In this document: piece after piece, positions 10,987 to 22,295 of the stretch
How the letters are laid out: every line of letters starts with the position of its first letter
Position numbering within the stretch: position 1 is the first letter of the stretch
Assembly: GCF_040869045.1 (NCBI RefSeq)
Contig: NC_090322.1
Coordinates: 278,654,662 to 278,718,661 of the forward strand
Source of the DNA: Eurosta solidaginis
Lineage: Eukaryota > Arthropoda > Insecta > Diptera > Tephritidae
DNA length: 64,000 bases
Reading direction: 5' to 3'
The notes under the pieces: model-generated
The model's input: only the letters and a program-made list of their open reading frames with translations
What the model was told of the DNA's origin: nothing
Database searches by the model: none
Program-made: the position numbers and the translations under genes

Positions 10987-11749
10987 TACTTCCTTTACAT
11001 TAGGTCGGTTGAATGTTTGTCCGCTTTTTATACAAATCTTTAAATCGATTTTTAAGTAACTTCTCATTGAGCTACACCGTGACAATGCAACAAAAGAAAA
11101 AAATCCGTTAGGTGGCGCATGGATCGAAATAATTAGATAAGAATTTTAAAATTTTCAAATCAGCTTTTAAGTAACTTCTCGATGAGCTAGAGACTTTAAA
11201 TTTCAAACTTTATTCAGAGGTCGATGACAGCCGACGACACAATACAAAAAGTTTCGCTAGGGGGCGCATGCACTGAGATATTTAGAAAAATCACACGGAA
11301 GGGATGAAATTTTGGGAATGGTTTTTACGTAAGTTGTCATTGAGCTACAAGCGTAAAACTAAAAAAAAGGAGAAAATAAAAATAAAATAAAAAAAATCTA
11401 AGCACTTCCATTATGCAGGTCCATATAAATGGACAAAAATCAGCGAAAAATGTCTCCTTATATAAAGATATATTCTTGCTAAACTTTTATTTTTAAATTT
11501 TGACATAGCAATTGCAAAAATATTTATGAGAAGTAAAAATATAAAGGTGGAGCGCAATTGATTGTCTAATAATGTCTCCTTTCTTTCCGGTCCAAGTAAT
11601 GTGCGCTCCACTTTTATATTTTTACTTCTCATAAATATTTTTGCAATTTCCATATCAAAATTTAAAAATCAAAGTTTAGCAAGAATGTGTCTTTATATAA
11701 GGAGACATTTTTCGGTTATTTTTGTCCATTTATATAAAGGAAGTGCTTA
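10987..11749 (-). mobile_element. Foldback-type element, copy 1
   Basis: The right part is a long hairpin: arms at about 11400-11560 and 11602-11749 are reverse complements with scattered differences, around a loop of about 40 bp. The left part (10987-11395) has repeated blocks with AAGTAACTTCTC.TTGAGCTA and the pairing 'ATCCGTTAGGTGGCGCATGGATCGAAATA'. The whole recurs in opposite orientation at 30610-32225. Both ends show ACTTCCTTTA in inverted orientation. No transposase is present. Open frames at 11411-11780 are translations of the hairpin arms, not genes. Confidence 0.75.
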
Positions 11750-12242
11750 TCACTTTTTTATTTTATTTTTTTTGTTATAGCAACGTTTCCAACATCAAAT
11801 ACAAGAAATTCTGATCTCCCTTATTGGTTTGGGTATAGAAAATGAAAAAACCGTAGAAAATGTTTTAAACGTACCGTTTTCTGGAGAGATAACACCCTAC
11901 ATTTTTTACTATTCAAAGTACTCATAATGATTTTATTACAATATGAGCGGTGTACTAATTAATTTTTCTTTCAAATTCGTGTTTAATTTATATATAGAGA
12001 AATACAAAAATTAGGGTTTTCAAAAAATGGTATGGAAAAGCACGGGATACCGGGATTGGCATTCCCATTATATGTGTGCATCTTAAAGGTATATGCATGT
12101 TTAAATAGTTTCAGGGAATAAAAGAACATAGTTTTAGAGGTTAAAGAGAATATATTTTAATGCGATATTTGTGCGAATAAAAATATTTATTAATTGTTAT
12201 GTATGTACAAAATTCAGTTATCCCGAGGCAAACTTAAAGTGG
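11750..12242. other. Unassigned AT-rich stretch
   Basis: No gene or element recognised between the foldback element and the next DINE/mini-me-like copy. Confidence 0.4.
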
Positions 12243-13187
12243 AACAAGTAAATGTGTCTAAGTTCGGTTGTAACCGAACATTATATACTCAGCGTGAGCT
12301 TGAGTTGTACACTTCATTTCAGATAAATTACTTTTCTACATAACACGTGGCACCGCCCGTTTAAAAAAAATATCTCCCCATTTCCTCTTACAATAAAACT
12401 TGATAAGTGAAATATCATTGATTCAAAACTATTTTTTGCTAAGTTATAGCTTATTATTCTAGATTACGACCCTTTTAAATTTGTTTTATATCTAAGCTGC
12501 CGTGGTCTTTAACCGATCCCGTCCATTTTTACTAGAAATATTTCCTGCTATAAGGAAAATATGTGTACCCAATTTTGTTGCGATGTGTAAATTTTTCTTC
12601 GAGTTATGGCTCCGAAACATATAAAATTACTTAGCCATAAAAGGGGCGGTACCACTGCCATTTTTTTGATTTGAAGTTTTTCTTATTTATTGTTATAAAT
12701 CCACTTGGAAAATAAAATACTATTGATATAAAGCTAATTTTTGCAAAGATATAGCTTATTTTATTCGTCCACGACCCTTTTAAAAATCTTTTATATAAAA
12801 GTGGGCGTGGTCCTTAACCGATTTCGTAAATTTTTCTTCAAAGCATTCCTTATAGTAAAGGCAACCTCTCTGCCGAGTTTTGTTACGATAGGTTTAACAA
12901 TTTGTGATTAATAATATTTGCAAAATTGATTTTATCACAAGTGGGCGGTGCCACGCCCATTTAAAATTTTTTTTTTAATTTTTATAAAGAGTCTCAATAT
13001 CAGTCCACACGTCAAATTTCAACATTCTAGGTGTATTATTTACTAAATAATCATGGCTCAATAAAATTTACTGATGATTTTGATATATGGAAGTCTATAT
13101 CTATCCCGATTCCTTTATACCTGTACAACCAACCGTTATCCAATCAAAGTTAATATACTCTGTGTACAAAACACGCTGAGTATAAAA
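12243..13187 (+). mobile_element. DINE-1/mini-me-like element, copy A
   Basis: Starts with ACAAGTA and a perfect 18-bp palindrome at 12262-12279 (GTTCGGTTGTAACCGAAC) followed by ATTATATACTCAG. It ends with the conserved block TGATATATGGAAGTCTATAT, TACCTGTACAACCAACCGTTA, then GCTGAGTATAAAA, which is partly inverted relative to the start. It belongs to the same subfamily as 56556-57680 but has lost the GGAC microsatellite just ahead of the conserved block. Repeated GTGGGCG(T/G)GG boxes occur throughout. Non-coding. The family name rests on remembered structure (subterminal inverted repeats, GTCC microsatellite, conserved core). Confidence 0.75.
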
Positions 13188-14352
13188 AAGGAAAATACAA
13201 ACCCAACACAAACACAGGACGATGTTTGGATAGATGTTTACTAATTCGTTCAATTCCTATAAATCCAACACCTACTTTAGGACATCCTTCAAAATGTGAC
13301 TGGAAATTATTGAATGGCCCTGGTTGGGGTCCCGGTAATTATAGCTGACACCATTTTTCATTCAGACTGCTACTGTGGTCTGATAGCAAGACTTTTATTG
13401 TCAGTAAATTATGAGGAATTTCTAACCCTTTTTCGTTTTGCTTATAAACGGTTCCGGCAGCGTATTTTTTAAATTTTTAAGATAAACGATGATAATACCT
13501 TGTTTACACGCAAACATTGTTGATGCTCAATATAGGACATATATCTGGTGTAGTTGCATATCCTAAATTAAATTTACAAATAGCAAGTTACCGAGCTTAA
13601 GCAGCTCGGTGCCTATCCGCTTACTTCGTCAACGCCTCTGCCGAAAGTAAAGACTTCCAGCAATAAACATTTTTTGCAACTTGCAAACAATATTTCTATA
13701 TTTGTCACAATAAGCAATATCAAGTTTTCATATTATGTTTAAAGATTGTTTATTTTTCCTTTTCACTGTTGCTAAGTAGGGGCCAAAATAGCGCTGAAAA
13801 GACTTTGTTAAATTTTCTGTAACGAAGTTTTCCGCTTTGAACACTACTTTATTTTATCCACGAAATGAGACAATATAAAACTTGTTAATTTTAAATCCCC
13901 TTAAAACCGTTTAAATGAGTTAGCTAGTTTAAATGCGAGGGCGAGGAAATGTGCCCTGGTAAACAAATTTAAAGTTATTATCTGTGAAAAATAAGTATAT
14001 ATCTAATTAAAAATTTAGTTGAAACTGATTCGAAATGAACCCGCGTTTAGTAAACCCTTTGAGGCTCTTTAACTTAGTTTTTTGGAACCTAGATAGTAGT
14101 ATTTGGGTAGCTTTGCAATTTGTCTATAAACGGTTTACAAGAACATCGACGTTATGCATATCACAGAGTATTTTTAAATCCTTAGACCTACTTTATGTAT
14201 TTTAATTTTACTTCACCTGTGGAGCATGGTCGACTATGTGGGGCGGTGATGTGAAAAATTAAAATATGTTTCGCCCTCAGACCTTATAATTAATTTTACC
14301 AATTATAACTATTTTGTGTTCCACATTCGGACCAATTCTAGGTTGAAATTAA
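13188..14352. other. Unassigned stretch
   Basis: No gene or element recognised on either strand. AT-rich with scattered stops in all frames. Confidence 0.4.
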
Positions 14353-14727
14353 ATGCAGTTTGTTATGTTTCAATTGAAACGAATTTATGTACATCTGTAT
14401 GTATTTGTGTATATATGCGCACGCACGCACGTACATACAATATATCAACTCTTTGTTAGATCGTCCTTTACCAATATGTCATCAGTTAATGAATCCGAAA
14501 TAGTTGTCATGCCTGTCCAAAGGGTATCGAAATACTTAAGTGAAAACAAAATAAGTCATCAATCACATTCACTTGAGCAATGCTTGGCAATGTACATTAC
14601 CGATTATTCCTTTCGAAGAAGGTTTGTAGAAACTGTACCGCGTATTATTAACCTTTGTCACGTCATTATTCAACGAAAATTATACTTTACCTCTCATAAA
14701 GTGCTGCCGCAATGGTGTGAGGTTTGA
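14353..14727 (+). CDS. Small open frame of unknown nature
   Basis: A 124-codon frame. The first 41 residues come from microsatellite-like sequence (CACGCACG). From the methionine at codon 42 the protein looks more gene-like: MSSVNESEIVVMPVQRVSKY, then a glutamine/histidine stretch and a region rich in Arg and aromatic residues (DYSFRRRFVETVPRI). I do not recognise it. No ribosomal context, introns or neighbours support it. It could be an exon, a relic or chance. Confidence 0.2.
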   Translation: MQFVMFQLKRIYVHLYVFVYICARTHVHTIYQLFVRSSFTNMSSVNESEIVVMPVQRVSKYLSENKISHQSHSLEQCLAMYITDYSFRRRFVETVPRIINLCHVIIQRKLYFTSHKVLPQWCEV

Positions 14728-15426
14728 GGACGTTTTTTACTGCAATTCAATCACACTAAAAACCATTAGTTAAGTGAATTCAAGGACAGGTATGGAAGCA
14801 AAATTCAACGGTGTAATGTAATTTATCATCAATCAAGATGTTTATATTGATAACTAGTTGAATCTTAAACGAGAAGGTTTCACAATAATTCAATTATATT
14901 TTTGAAGTCACTTCTGATATAGTTGTGCACATCAAAAAAAAAAAAAACTTTAACATGTATGTGGGCACATTTGTATAAAACAACCAAAAAAAAAAGACCG
15001 AATTAATTCTTATTTAATTATCTTTAAATTAATTACACTACATATTATACTACTTCAAGAGACCATACATGCTTATATACTTATGGATTTCTTGCGTCGT
15101 TTTTCAATTATTTTGAAAATCTTAATTAGCTACAAAATATAACTGTACTTTAACACGCCTCCATGCAATTAATATGACAGTTAAGGTATATATATGAATA
15201 AATCTCACACAGGTAAAGATATATGTATTTAAATAAAACACAACGCATTTGACTAATGTTATAATGAAGATATTTTTATAAAGCTAATTGCACAAAAGAG
15301 TACCAATAAAAAACTTTAATTTATATCAAAGTACGTATTGTATGAGATCCAAATGGAAGCCACAATCATTAGCTAGAAATATGAATTCATGTGACAAAAT
15401 TTCCGCTCATCAAAAAACAACATTAA
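14728..15426. other. Unassigned AT-rich stretch
   Basis: No gene recognised. A-rich run at about 14934-14946. An open frame from 15288 runs into the next mobile element and is not credible as a gene. Confidence 0.4.
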
Positions 15427-16091
15427 AACAAATAAAGGTGTCGAAGTTGGGGTGTAACCGAATATTATATACTCAGCTGAGAGCTTCTATCGTACAATTC
15501 ATTTACTTTCAATTTGTATATACAGTAAATATTATCAACAGTGGGCGTGTTATTAAATGATTTTCCCAGTTTTATTCCGCCTGATAAAGGAAACAAGTGT
15601 ACCGAGCTGTTTCCCGATAGGTGAATTCCTCTTCTAGTAACGGCTCCAAAAGTGCAAGAGAATGATTGGTCAAAATAGGGCCGTGACATGAACATTTTCG
15701 TATATTTTTAATCTTACCAATTCCATGCTGTAATTGTGTTACGGAAGTAATGCAAAAATACGCCATTTTATATTCGTCATAGGTCCCATTAAAAACCTTT
15801 TATATAAAAGTCGGCGTGGTCCTCCACCGATTTTACCAATTTTTCCCTGGCTTAATTTTTGGTAAATTTATTTTAGAAATTTTGTCGCGCATTTTAAATT
15901 GCAATCAGAGATAAAAGCCAGGGATCCCATGTATTTCTATAAGCTTGAAATTTAACCAAGTAATAGTGTTTACAGCCCGACGTATGAAACCCGGCTGAGT
16001 TTCATTTTTCACCCTCATAATTTTCGTATAAGGAATACCATATAAAGGACAAAATTAATATACTCAGTGAGCTCTGCTCAGCTGGGTATAC
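15427..16091 (+). mobile_element. DINE-1/mini-me-like element, copy B (degenerate)
   Basis: Starts AAAGGTGTCGAAGTTGGGG and TATATACTCAGCTGAGAGCT. It ends near 16091 with AATATACTCAGTGAGCTCTG and CTCAGCTGGGTATAC. It contains the GTGGGCGTG and ATATAAAAGTCGGCGTGGTCC boxes of copies A and G. The GGAC microsatellite and the TATGGAAGTCTATATC core are missing. Non-coding. Confidence 0.65.
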
Positions 16092-16182
16092 AAATAGATC
16101 GGCATGCAAAGAAAAAAAGTGTTAGGGTAGTATGGCGCTAATAAAACTTGAATAGCTAATTATATATGTATATATATATATA

Positions 16183-16739
16183 TCACCTCTATAACAATGT
16201 ATGTACTAAAGTCTATGTATGTACCTACTCTTAAATGTAATTAGTTTAAATATTAATTAAAATTTCAATGTCCCCATATTTGAACCTATGACTTAAATAT
16301 TAATGTACATATCGCTCATTTACTTCAATAGTGCAATAACTCATAAAACAGGACTTTTGAGTTAATAACATATAAACGTAGCCAATATCATGATCTATGT
16401 TATACAAACAAATCTTTGTGATCAGTTAAAAATTTACCACGTGCTATAAAAATGAAAATATGCCTTTATATGCGCAACATATGGCAGTTAAAATCTTTGA
16501 ATGGCTCTCCTGGAAAATTGTGTTTTTTGAGTTATGCCACTATTGAAGTAAATGAGCGATATGTATATTTAGGTACATATATATTTTTAAATACATACAC
16601 ACACAATTCATTAGGCCAAAAATAATTAAGTCATATGTTCAGATATGGGGACATTGAAATTTTAATTAATATTTAAACTAATTACATTTAAAAGTAGGTA
16701 CTTACATAGACTTTAGTACACAAATTGTTATATAGGCGA
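16183..16739. repeat. Long inverted repeat (foldback/MITE-like)
   Basis: 16183-16280 is nearly the reverse complement of 16643-16739. Both sides contain ACTAAAGTCTATGTA.GTACC, AAATGTAATTAGTTTAAATA and AATTTCAATGTCCCCATAT. Inner arms (about 16310-16345 against 16528-16565) share ACATATCGCTCATTTACTTC. The right arm carries an extra stretch of about 50 bp. About 180 bp of unique sequence forms the loop. A TA run lies immediately left of the element. No coding. Confidence 0.85.
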
Positions 16740-17148
16740 TCCTAAAAAAGGTCCAGCACGTATAGAACATCAAAACTGGTCAGTCTTTGTTTCTATCACC
16801 TGAGATTAAAGGTCAAATATGTGTATATATAACGAAAATTTAAACTCTCTTCTCTTTTTCATTTTGATAGCCTTTTTTCTTAATTTTTTTGATTACGTAT
16901 ATATACAAAGGATTACTTGAGGAAAATCTAAAGTCTGATACTTGGCGGCAGGGCCACCTTCCCACCACAAAAAACACCATAATTCCATGCACTTGGCCTC
17001 AATTCAAGTTTTTGCCGTGGTAGTACAAAAGTTCTCCTTCCAAAATTCCTAATATATTTTTGGAAAGACAAATTTATAAAACGACCCGCTTGGCTTGGAA
17101 GCAGGTCTTTTCCAACCTCCCACACAGTGCGGCCCCAATATAGACACG
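16740..17148. other. Unassigned stretch before a LINE fragment
   Basis: No gene recognised. An opposite-strand open frame (16928-17158) crosses into the LINE and has no recognisable content. Confidence 0.4.
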
Positions 17149-17826
17149 AGGGTTCCAAATCAATTGAAGGGGTTGGGTCTGCTGTTTACTGTGTCGACCC
17201 AGAAATAAGTAGGCGGAAATTATAGCAGTGAAGAAAGCAGCAAAAATTCTGGAGAAAGCGTGCTTAAGCTGCAGTCGCGTCAATATATATATTGATAGTC
17301 AGGATGCGATTAAGGCAAGTACTTCATCACACAGTACTTCATCAAGAAGTGTTCTGGAATGCAAAGAAAGATTTCTAAGATCATGTGCAAAGCCTACGAT
17401 ATTAAGCTCACAAAGTGGCTCATATCTCTGAAGAGAGAAGACTTAAGGCTCACGATGGGCATACTGACTGGACACTGCCTTCTGGAGCCACATGCTTAAG
17501 TTAGGCCTCGTCAGTAACAGCAAGTGTATGAAGTGTGAGCTGCAGGAAGAAACGGTTGAGCACGTTCTGTGTTCATGTCCTGCGCTCGCCAGGTCAAGAC
17601 TCCGGATATTAGGAGAGGCAGAGTTGCCAGATCGCTACGCAGCAATTAAGCTGGGTCCTAGAAAACTGCTAGTATTTGCAAAGATGACCGAGTTATTCTA
17701 TAACATATGTCCCCGCCCCCGGTTTGGGGTTCTTCAGTTTGGTCGTCAAACAAATGCTGGTAACACTATGGACACATTCAGTCTATGTAAGGTCTTTATT
17801 GACCGGCCAGTTCAACATAACTTGCA
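17149..17826 (+). mobile_element. LINE 3' fragment (RNase H, zinc-binding tail, 3' UTR)
   Basis: Same family as the LINE at 18174-25720. It starts inside RNase H (GGGTCTGCTGTTTACTGTG, compare 21340-21360) and lacks about 45 bp present in that copy. It continues through the tail cysteines and the 3' UTR block GGTAACACTATGGACACATTC. A frame at 17228-17431 has NIYIDSQDAIKAS (RNase H Asp). Confidence 0.8.
17492..17720 (+). pseudogene. LINE C-terminal zinc-binding tail
   Basis: The frame reads LGLVSNSKCMKCELQEETVE and then HVLCSCPALARSR, a C-x2-C...H-x-L-C-x-C-P arrangement typical of the C-terminal cysteine/histidine motif of LOA/R1/I-type LINEs, thought to bind nucleic acid. The coding continues to about 17715 (KLLVFAKMTELFYNI). 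The open frame extends to 17965, but everything after about 17720 is 3' UTR and flanking sequence. Confidence 0.8.
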
Positions 17827-18173
17827 TGTTGTGAGATTCCAGCTACGACAAAGGTATGATAGATTGAAAACTAATAATTTCGAACATATCAACAAACTTC
17901 TAGAATGCTGGTCGGAATCTCGTCCATCCCGACATAATCAACAATATAATGCGGAAAATATATGAACTACATATTTAGTGTCCTAAAACTTAATCTACGA
18001 ATTCTGTGAACCTGTTTTCCCAGGTAAACAAATACCGTTAGAAGGAAAACAACGAGATAAGAAGCTTAAGAAAACCCTCTCATAAAACAGGCAGCGCTTG
18101 TGTTCAGTGGTTAACTGCAACAACGAGAGTTGCTCCGGACCTTTAAAAACAAAAAGGCACACGGCTGAAGGTA

Positions 18174-18735
18174 GTGGATAGAGCACTGATCTCCATGAGG
18201 ATGCTCTTAACAAGCTGCATCATCAAAACCCAGTTATTTGAACACGAGATTGGAAGGTTCTTAATGTATCTCGACACGTGGAGGAGGGAAGGAATAGGAG
18301 GATGTGTTGCAATCACACCTTGGCAAAATATTCTGGGCGCAAGTAGTATTTACATGTGCCTTAAAAAGAGAAGTCCTCAAGACAATAACCCCAATAGGCT
18401 AAAAGCAAATGACGGGGGCATAAGCGCAGTGGCAGATGTGCACAAACAGATCAATGGTGCTGAGAATTTTAAGAATAACCACAATACGTTGAAAGCAGTA
18501 GAGGTACGAAAGGACTTGAAAGTACCAAGAAAATGCATACGTATAAGTGTAGAGGTTGAAGTGTTGGAAGTGGGCAGATAGCTCAATGATGCTGCGAGTC
18601 TAACAAAGATGCTTCGTGCAGGGGAGGGAGAAACGGACCTCCAGACCCTGTAAACAGTGGAAAAGTGAACTGCGCTCACAGTGATAGAGAAATTGGAGAC
18701 AAACAGCTCAATGGCGCAGCGAGTTTTACAGATAA
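18174..18735 (+). pseudogene. LINE ORF1-like region with about 126-bp repeats
   Basis: A 135-codon frame (18174-18581) leads into three imperfect repeats beginning near 18447, 18575 and 18701. Each reads CAGCTCAATGG.GC.G.GAGTTTTA or close to it (KQINGAENFK, LNDAASLTK, KQLNGAASFT). The spacing of about 126 bases equals 42 codons, so this may be an internal protein repeat of ORF1. I do not recognise a domain; assignment is by position ahead of the endonuclease. Confidence 0.4.
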
Positions 18736-19004
18736 ATCCGCAACACAGTAAAGTGGCGTTTAGCGAGCTCCTTCTGACTCATGAGAAGGATTGGTTCTGA
18801 GTAAAGATGTATGGACTCAGCGCTCGCAGATTCAGCGTTTATTACGGAAAGACTGATAGCAGGGTTAGAGCTGCAGTCAAGACTAGAAAACACCTATACT
18901 CGTGTATGCTATCTAACTTCAACATCAAAGAACTAGCGGTGGTCGCAATAGTAGAAAAGAATTGTTCCTTGTCATGGCATTCTGCTCATGGCCAGAGGAC
19001 ATGA
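18711..19004 (+). pseudogene. LINE endonuclease N-terminus, broken
   Basis: From ATG 18711 the codons read MAQRVLQINPQHSKVAFSEL, matching the opening of LOA/R1-type apurinic-like endonucleases ('RVLQINLQHS..A...L'). A stop near 18798 interrupts it. The same frame resumes with MYGLSARRFSVYY and then RVRAAVKTRKHL. Catalytic downstream motifs are not seen intact between 19004 and 19490, where only scattered linker-like codons remain. Confidence 0.65.
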
Positions 19005-19489
19005 GCATGATATATCGGGGTATGAATGGATGGTCATTGACAGGTTATTCTTACAGACCATGCACATATTAGCTTCAGAAGGGGAAAGCCTTTAACTTCT
19101 TATCAAAAGCGCTGACAACTACGTACAACAGAGCTTGTCCTTTGAGAAGATTCAAGGGGAAAGCAAATCCACTTAGACGACAGGTTAAAATAAATTTTCA
19201 AGTTGGCAAAAGTTGCGGGAAGCTAGGAGTGCTGGAACGAATATCGATATGTGTTGAAAATCTATAAACGAAGAGGGTTTCATGAAAAAACGTCTGCGGG
19301 GTATAGAATGCTCCAGCGAAACGGCGAGACTGAAGAAAGTCCTATCTAAGGGGCATGCAGTCCAGGGACAGATAAAAAAAGACGACCGGGAATGGTCACA
19401 CAGTAGTAAAGAGCCCCTTGAGGCACTACTTAACACACACCCCTTCAAGAGATAATGCGCAAGAGTCATGTAACCATGCCTACAACCAT

Positions 19490-20790
19490 GCCTACTACCA
19501 GGATTGGTGACAAGTACCAAAATTGAATGGGCCATAAAAACTTTTGCCATGTTCAAATCGCAGGGTCCAGATGGGATAATCCCTGCTATGCTGCAGATGG
19601 CAGGGGGAACGATTGTAGAATGGCTTAGAATTATCGTTCAGTGTTGCATAAAACTGAACCACGTCCCGCAATCTTGAAGAACGGCTCGAGTAGTTTTTGT
19701 ACCGAAAGCTGAAAAAGCCAGTCATCTGCACCAGAAGACTACACGCCTATTAGTTGGCCATCTTTCCTTCTCGAACCCCTAAAGAGATTAATATATGTGT
19801 ATGTATACAAAATTAAAAATGAATGAGGAATTATTCTCTTCAGCACAACATGTTTATACCAAAGGCAAGTCAGTCGATAGTACCTTTCATAGGGTGGTCA
19901 TGAACATATAGAAAGCAATGGAATACCAGGAATATGCCCTAGGTGTTTCTATGAACACTGCCGGAATTTTCAACAATGTCTCAAAACGAGCAATCATTGA
20001 CAGTCTCAACTCGATTGTAGTTCATTAGGCCTAAACAAATCGGATCGGCCCATGTTAAGCTGCAGGATGATCAAGTCGCAATGAGGTGTATGCAAGGCAA
20101 CAAAATATATTAACAGAGGAACGCCATAAAGTGGGGTTTATCACCAATGCTGTGGATGCTGGTTAGCAACCAATTTTTTACGCGGTTCGACGGAGCACCA
20201 GTCAAACTAGCGGCATATGCAGATGACGTTCCAGTCATCATAAGGGGTAGATGGCTAACAGGAATCAGCTGCCTGATCTCTGATGGAGGACGCACTTCGG
20301 GATGCACATGCCTGGGCATCTGGAGTTGGGTTAGACGGCAACGCGGGAAAACCCGATCTAGTATTATTTACAATGAAATAAGGAAATATAAGGTCCCTAT
20401 TTGGAGGGGTAGGACTACAAGAAAAATGCAGCACAAAATATATCGGAGTCATCGTATATAGTAGGGTGTCGTTTAATCTTCATGAGGAAGAGAGAGCGAA
20501 GAAATCCTCCGTGGCACTGTATGCATGCAAGAGGATGCTAGGATGAAGGTGGACCCTATCACCCTATCTCTCTCATTGGGTATACTTTACTATGGGGTCC
20601 TTTTTTGGTGGAGAGCCACAAAAAAAGTACGTATACTAAAAGACTAGAGAATGTATGCAGATTATCAATGATTAGCATAACGGGAGCCCTAAAAACTACC
20701 CCGACAGCAGCATTGCATGCCATTCTGCACATCCCGCCTGCAGACCTAATGGCCAAAAGTATCGTGTTTGCCACTGTAATAAGGCTTTAG
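19490..20790 (+). pseudogene. LINE reverse transcriptase, decayed
   Basis: Motifs run in order across several frames: MFKSQGPDGIIPAMLQ, then VVFVPKAEKASH, then a degraded first-aspartate block reading NTAGIFNNVSKRAII where the family has DxxxAFDNV. Next are AAYADDVPVIIRG (YADD box at 20216-20227), FNLHEEERAKKSSVALYAC, and SITGALKTTPTAALHAILHIPP near 20670-20735. The last two blocks are typical of LOA/R1 polymerases. Loss of the first catalytic Asp and several stops make it non-functional. Confidence 0.85.
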
Positions 20791-20835
20791 GCCTCGGGGC
20801 CTTTTGAGTGCAGGCCGTATAGTCAGCGCAATATA

Positions 20836-21194
20836 AAAAAAAAATAAATGTAAGGCGCGATAACCTCCGAAGAGATCTAAGGCCGAGCTTCTCTTCCAAT
20901 TTGCGTCGTGCTCCTCTTGATTTTTCCCTACAAATTGGCCGGACGGGACCTACATGTTTTATGCCGACTCCGAACGGCATCTGCAAGGCAGACGAGTTTT
21001 CACTGAGAGCTTTTCATGGCAGAAATACAATCGGAGCGCTTGCCAGACACTGCCGAGGGGCGACCCCGCTTAGAAAAAATTTCTTCTAATTGAAAAATCT
21101 TATTTCTAAAATTTTGATGTTGCTTTGCCCGGGAGTTGAACCCAGGGCATACGGTGTGATAGGCGGAGCACGCTACCATCACACCACGGTGGCC
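20836..21194 (-). mobile_element. tRNA-derived SINE, copy 1, inside the LINE
   Basis: The minus strand starts GGCCACCGTGGTGTGATGG (A-box-like). It carries a B box GGGTTCAACTCCC at 21131-21143, then a body with GTTCGGAGTCGGCATAAAAC, and ends in a T-rich tail (CATTTATTTTTTTT). GTCAGCGCAATATA is duplicated at 20822-20835 and 21195-21208, a 14-bp target duplication expected of LINE-mobilised SINEs. It separates the LINE polymerase and RNase H domains. Confidence 0.92.
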
Positions 21195-21392
21195 GTCAGC
21201 GCAATATAGCGCCATCTAATATCGTGCAAACGGAATATATGGTCCCGTGCCTGAACTTCGAACGAGTTCTGGGGCAACAGAAGAAATGACAGAACATGCA
21301 AATCGCGTGTATAAAGATGGGTCCAAGTTAACGGAAGGGGTCAGGTCTGTTGTTTACTGTGTCGGCCCAGAAATAAGTAAATCCTACGGACT

Positions 21393-21432
21393 CACAGTGT
21401 TTCGTGTAGAACAAGCTAGCTGGACAAAAACA
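21393..21432 (+). repeat. Transib left terminal repeat with heptamer and nonamer-like motifs
   Basis: CACAGTG (21393-21399) equals the consensus V(D)J recombination-signal heptamer. After 24 bases, ACAAAAACA (21424-21432) differs from the consensus nonamer ACAAAAACC at one base. The spacing is within one base of a 23-bp spacer signal. Similarity of Transib ends to recombination signals is established; the nonamer could be chance in A-rich sequence. Confidence 0.8.
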
Positions 21433-21936
21433 AAGTTCTTATTCCAAGAAAAGTGTAATGAGAAATGAAAGAAAACAAACAAAATAATGGGATTTTTGCT
21501 TTTTTGATATTTTTGCTCATATATATTGAGTAATTGAAGTAAGAAGGAGTGGCCGCAAAATGCATTGATTAATTTGCAAAATTCTTGTTGAATATTAAGC
21601 TTCATATTTCTTTTAAGTGAACACTTTTATATAATTTTTTTGATGGATTCTAAGCTTGAAGGTAAGTAAAATTTTTTATTGGTAATTCTTTCACAATTAG
21701 AGTATTTTCAATATATTTAACATTCCGTTATTAAGAACAAAAGGTATTTTTTCACTATATTTTTAATTTTAGGGACAAAAAATTTACATACATCCGCGGA
21801 CATCCGGGCTAAATTTTACATATGTTATAGTCGCAAGTATTCTCTTATAGTCGAAAGAAAAAACCATTGCGAGTTCTTTGCACATCTATTTTTAATTTTT
21901 TTTTTTAGATTTAGTTATCTCTACATATAAAATAGG

Positions 21937-22149
21937 ATGTATGTACGTACCAGCTCCGACGAGATATTTGAACGTTTAAAGCTGAGCTACAAACGGCAAA
22001 ACCAATTCCTAGGTACAAGGAACAAACACGTAGCCATAAAACACACAAAAATAAACGCGCAAGGTCAACAAGAGCACACCAAAAGCAAAAAGGCGAAGAT
22101 CACTGACTTCAACCTGCCACAACCTACCGCACCAGTCACCAAGTCATAA
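21937..22149 (+). CDS. Small lysine-rich open frame inside the Transib
   Basis: The 70-codon frame is basic and hydrophilic (FERLKLSYKRQNQFLGTRNK, then HTKSKKAKITDFNLPQP). It lies upstream of the transposase C-terminal frame, in the position of the transposase N-terminus, and could be a remnant of it. I recognise no motif. An in-frame stop lies just upstream. It is a weak gene candidate. Confidence 0.2.
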   Translation: MYVRTSSDEIFERLKLSYKRQNQFLGTRNKHVAIKHTKINAQGQQEHTKSKKAKITDFNLPQPTAPVTKS

Positions 22150-22295
22150 AAACAAGTACATACAAAGCAATCCTAATGCAGGTATAACCACACAGGAACG
22201 CTACACAAAACAACCCCATTTGGTAGCATCTACGCCAATACCTGAATGTAATATAAATACAAAAGTGTTATATTTGTGGTGCCACTCCAAAAGAT

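Noticed and set aside
11411..11780. Pair of similar small proteins on opposite strands
   Set aside because: They are translations of the two arms of the foldback hairpin.
20901..21089. A conserved 62-codon protein (also at 30907-31098)
   Set aside because: Both are the SINE body read antisense to its promoter; the similarity reflects SINE identity.
21640..21910. A first exon with donor GAAG/GTAAGT and an acceptor after a T run in the Transib
   Set aside because: Joining the two gives a short frame that stops within about 25 codons and does not enter the transposase frame.
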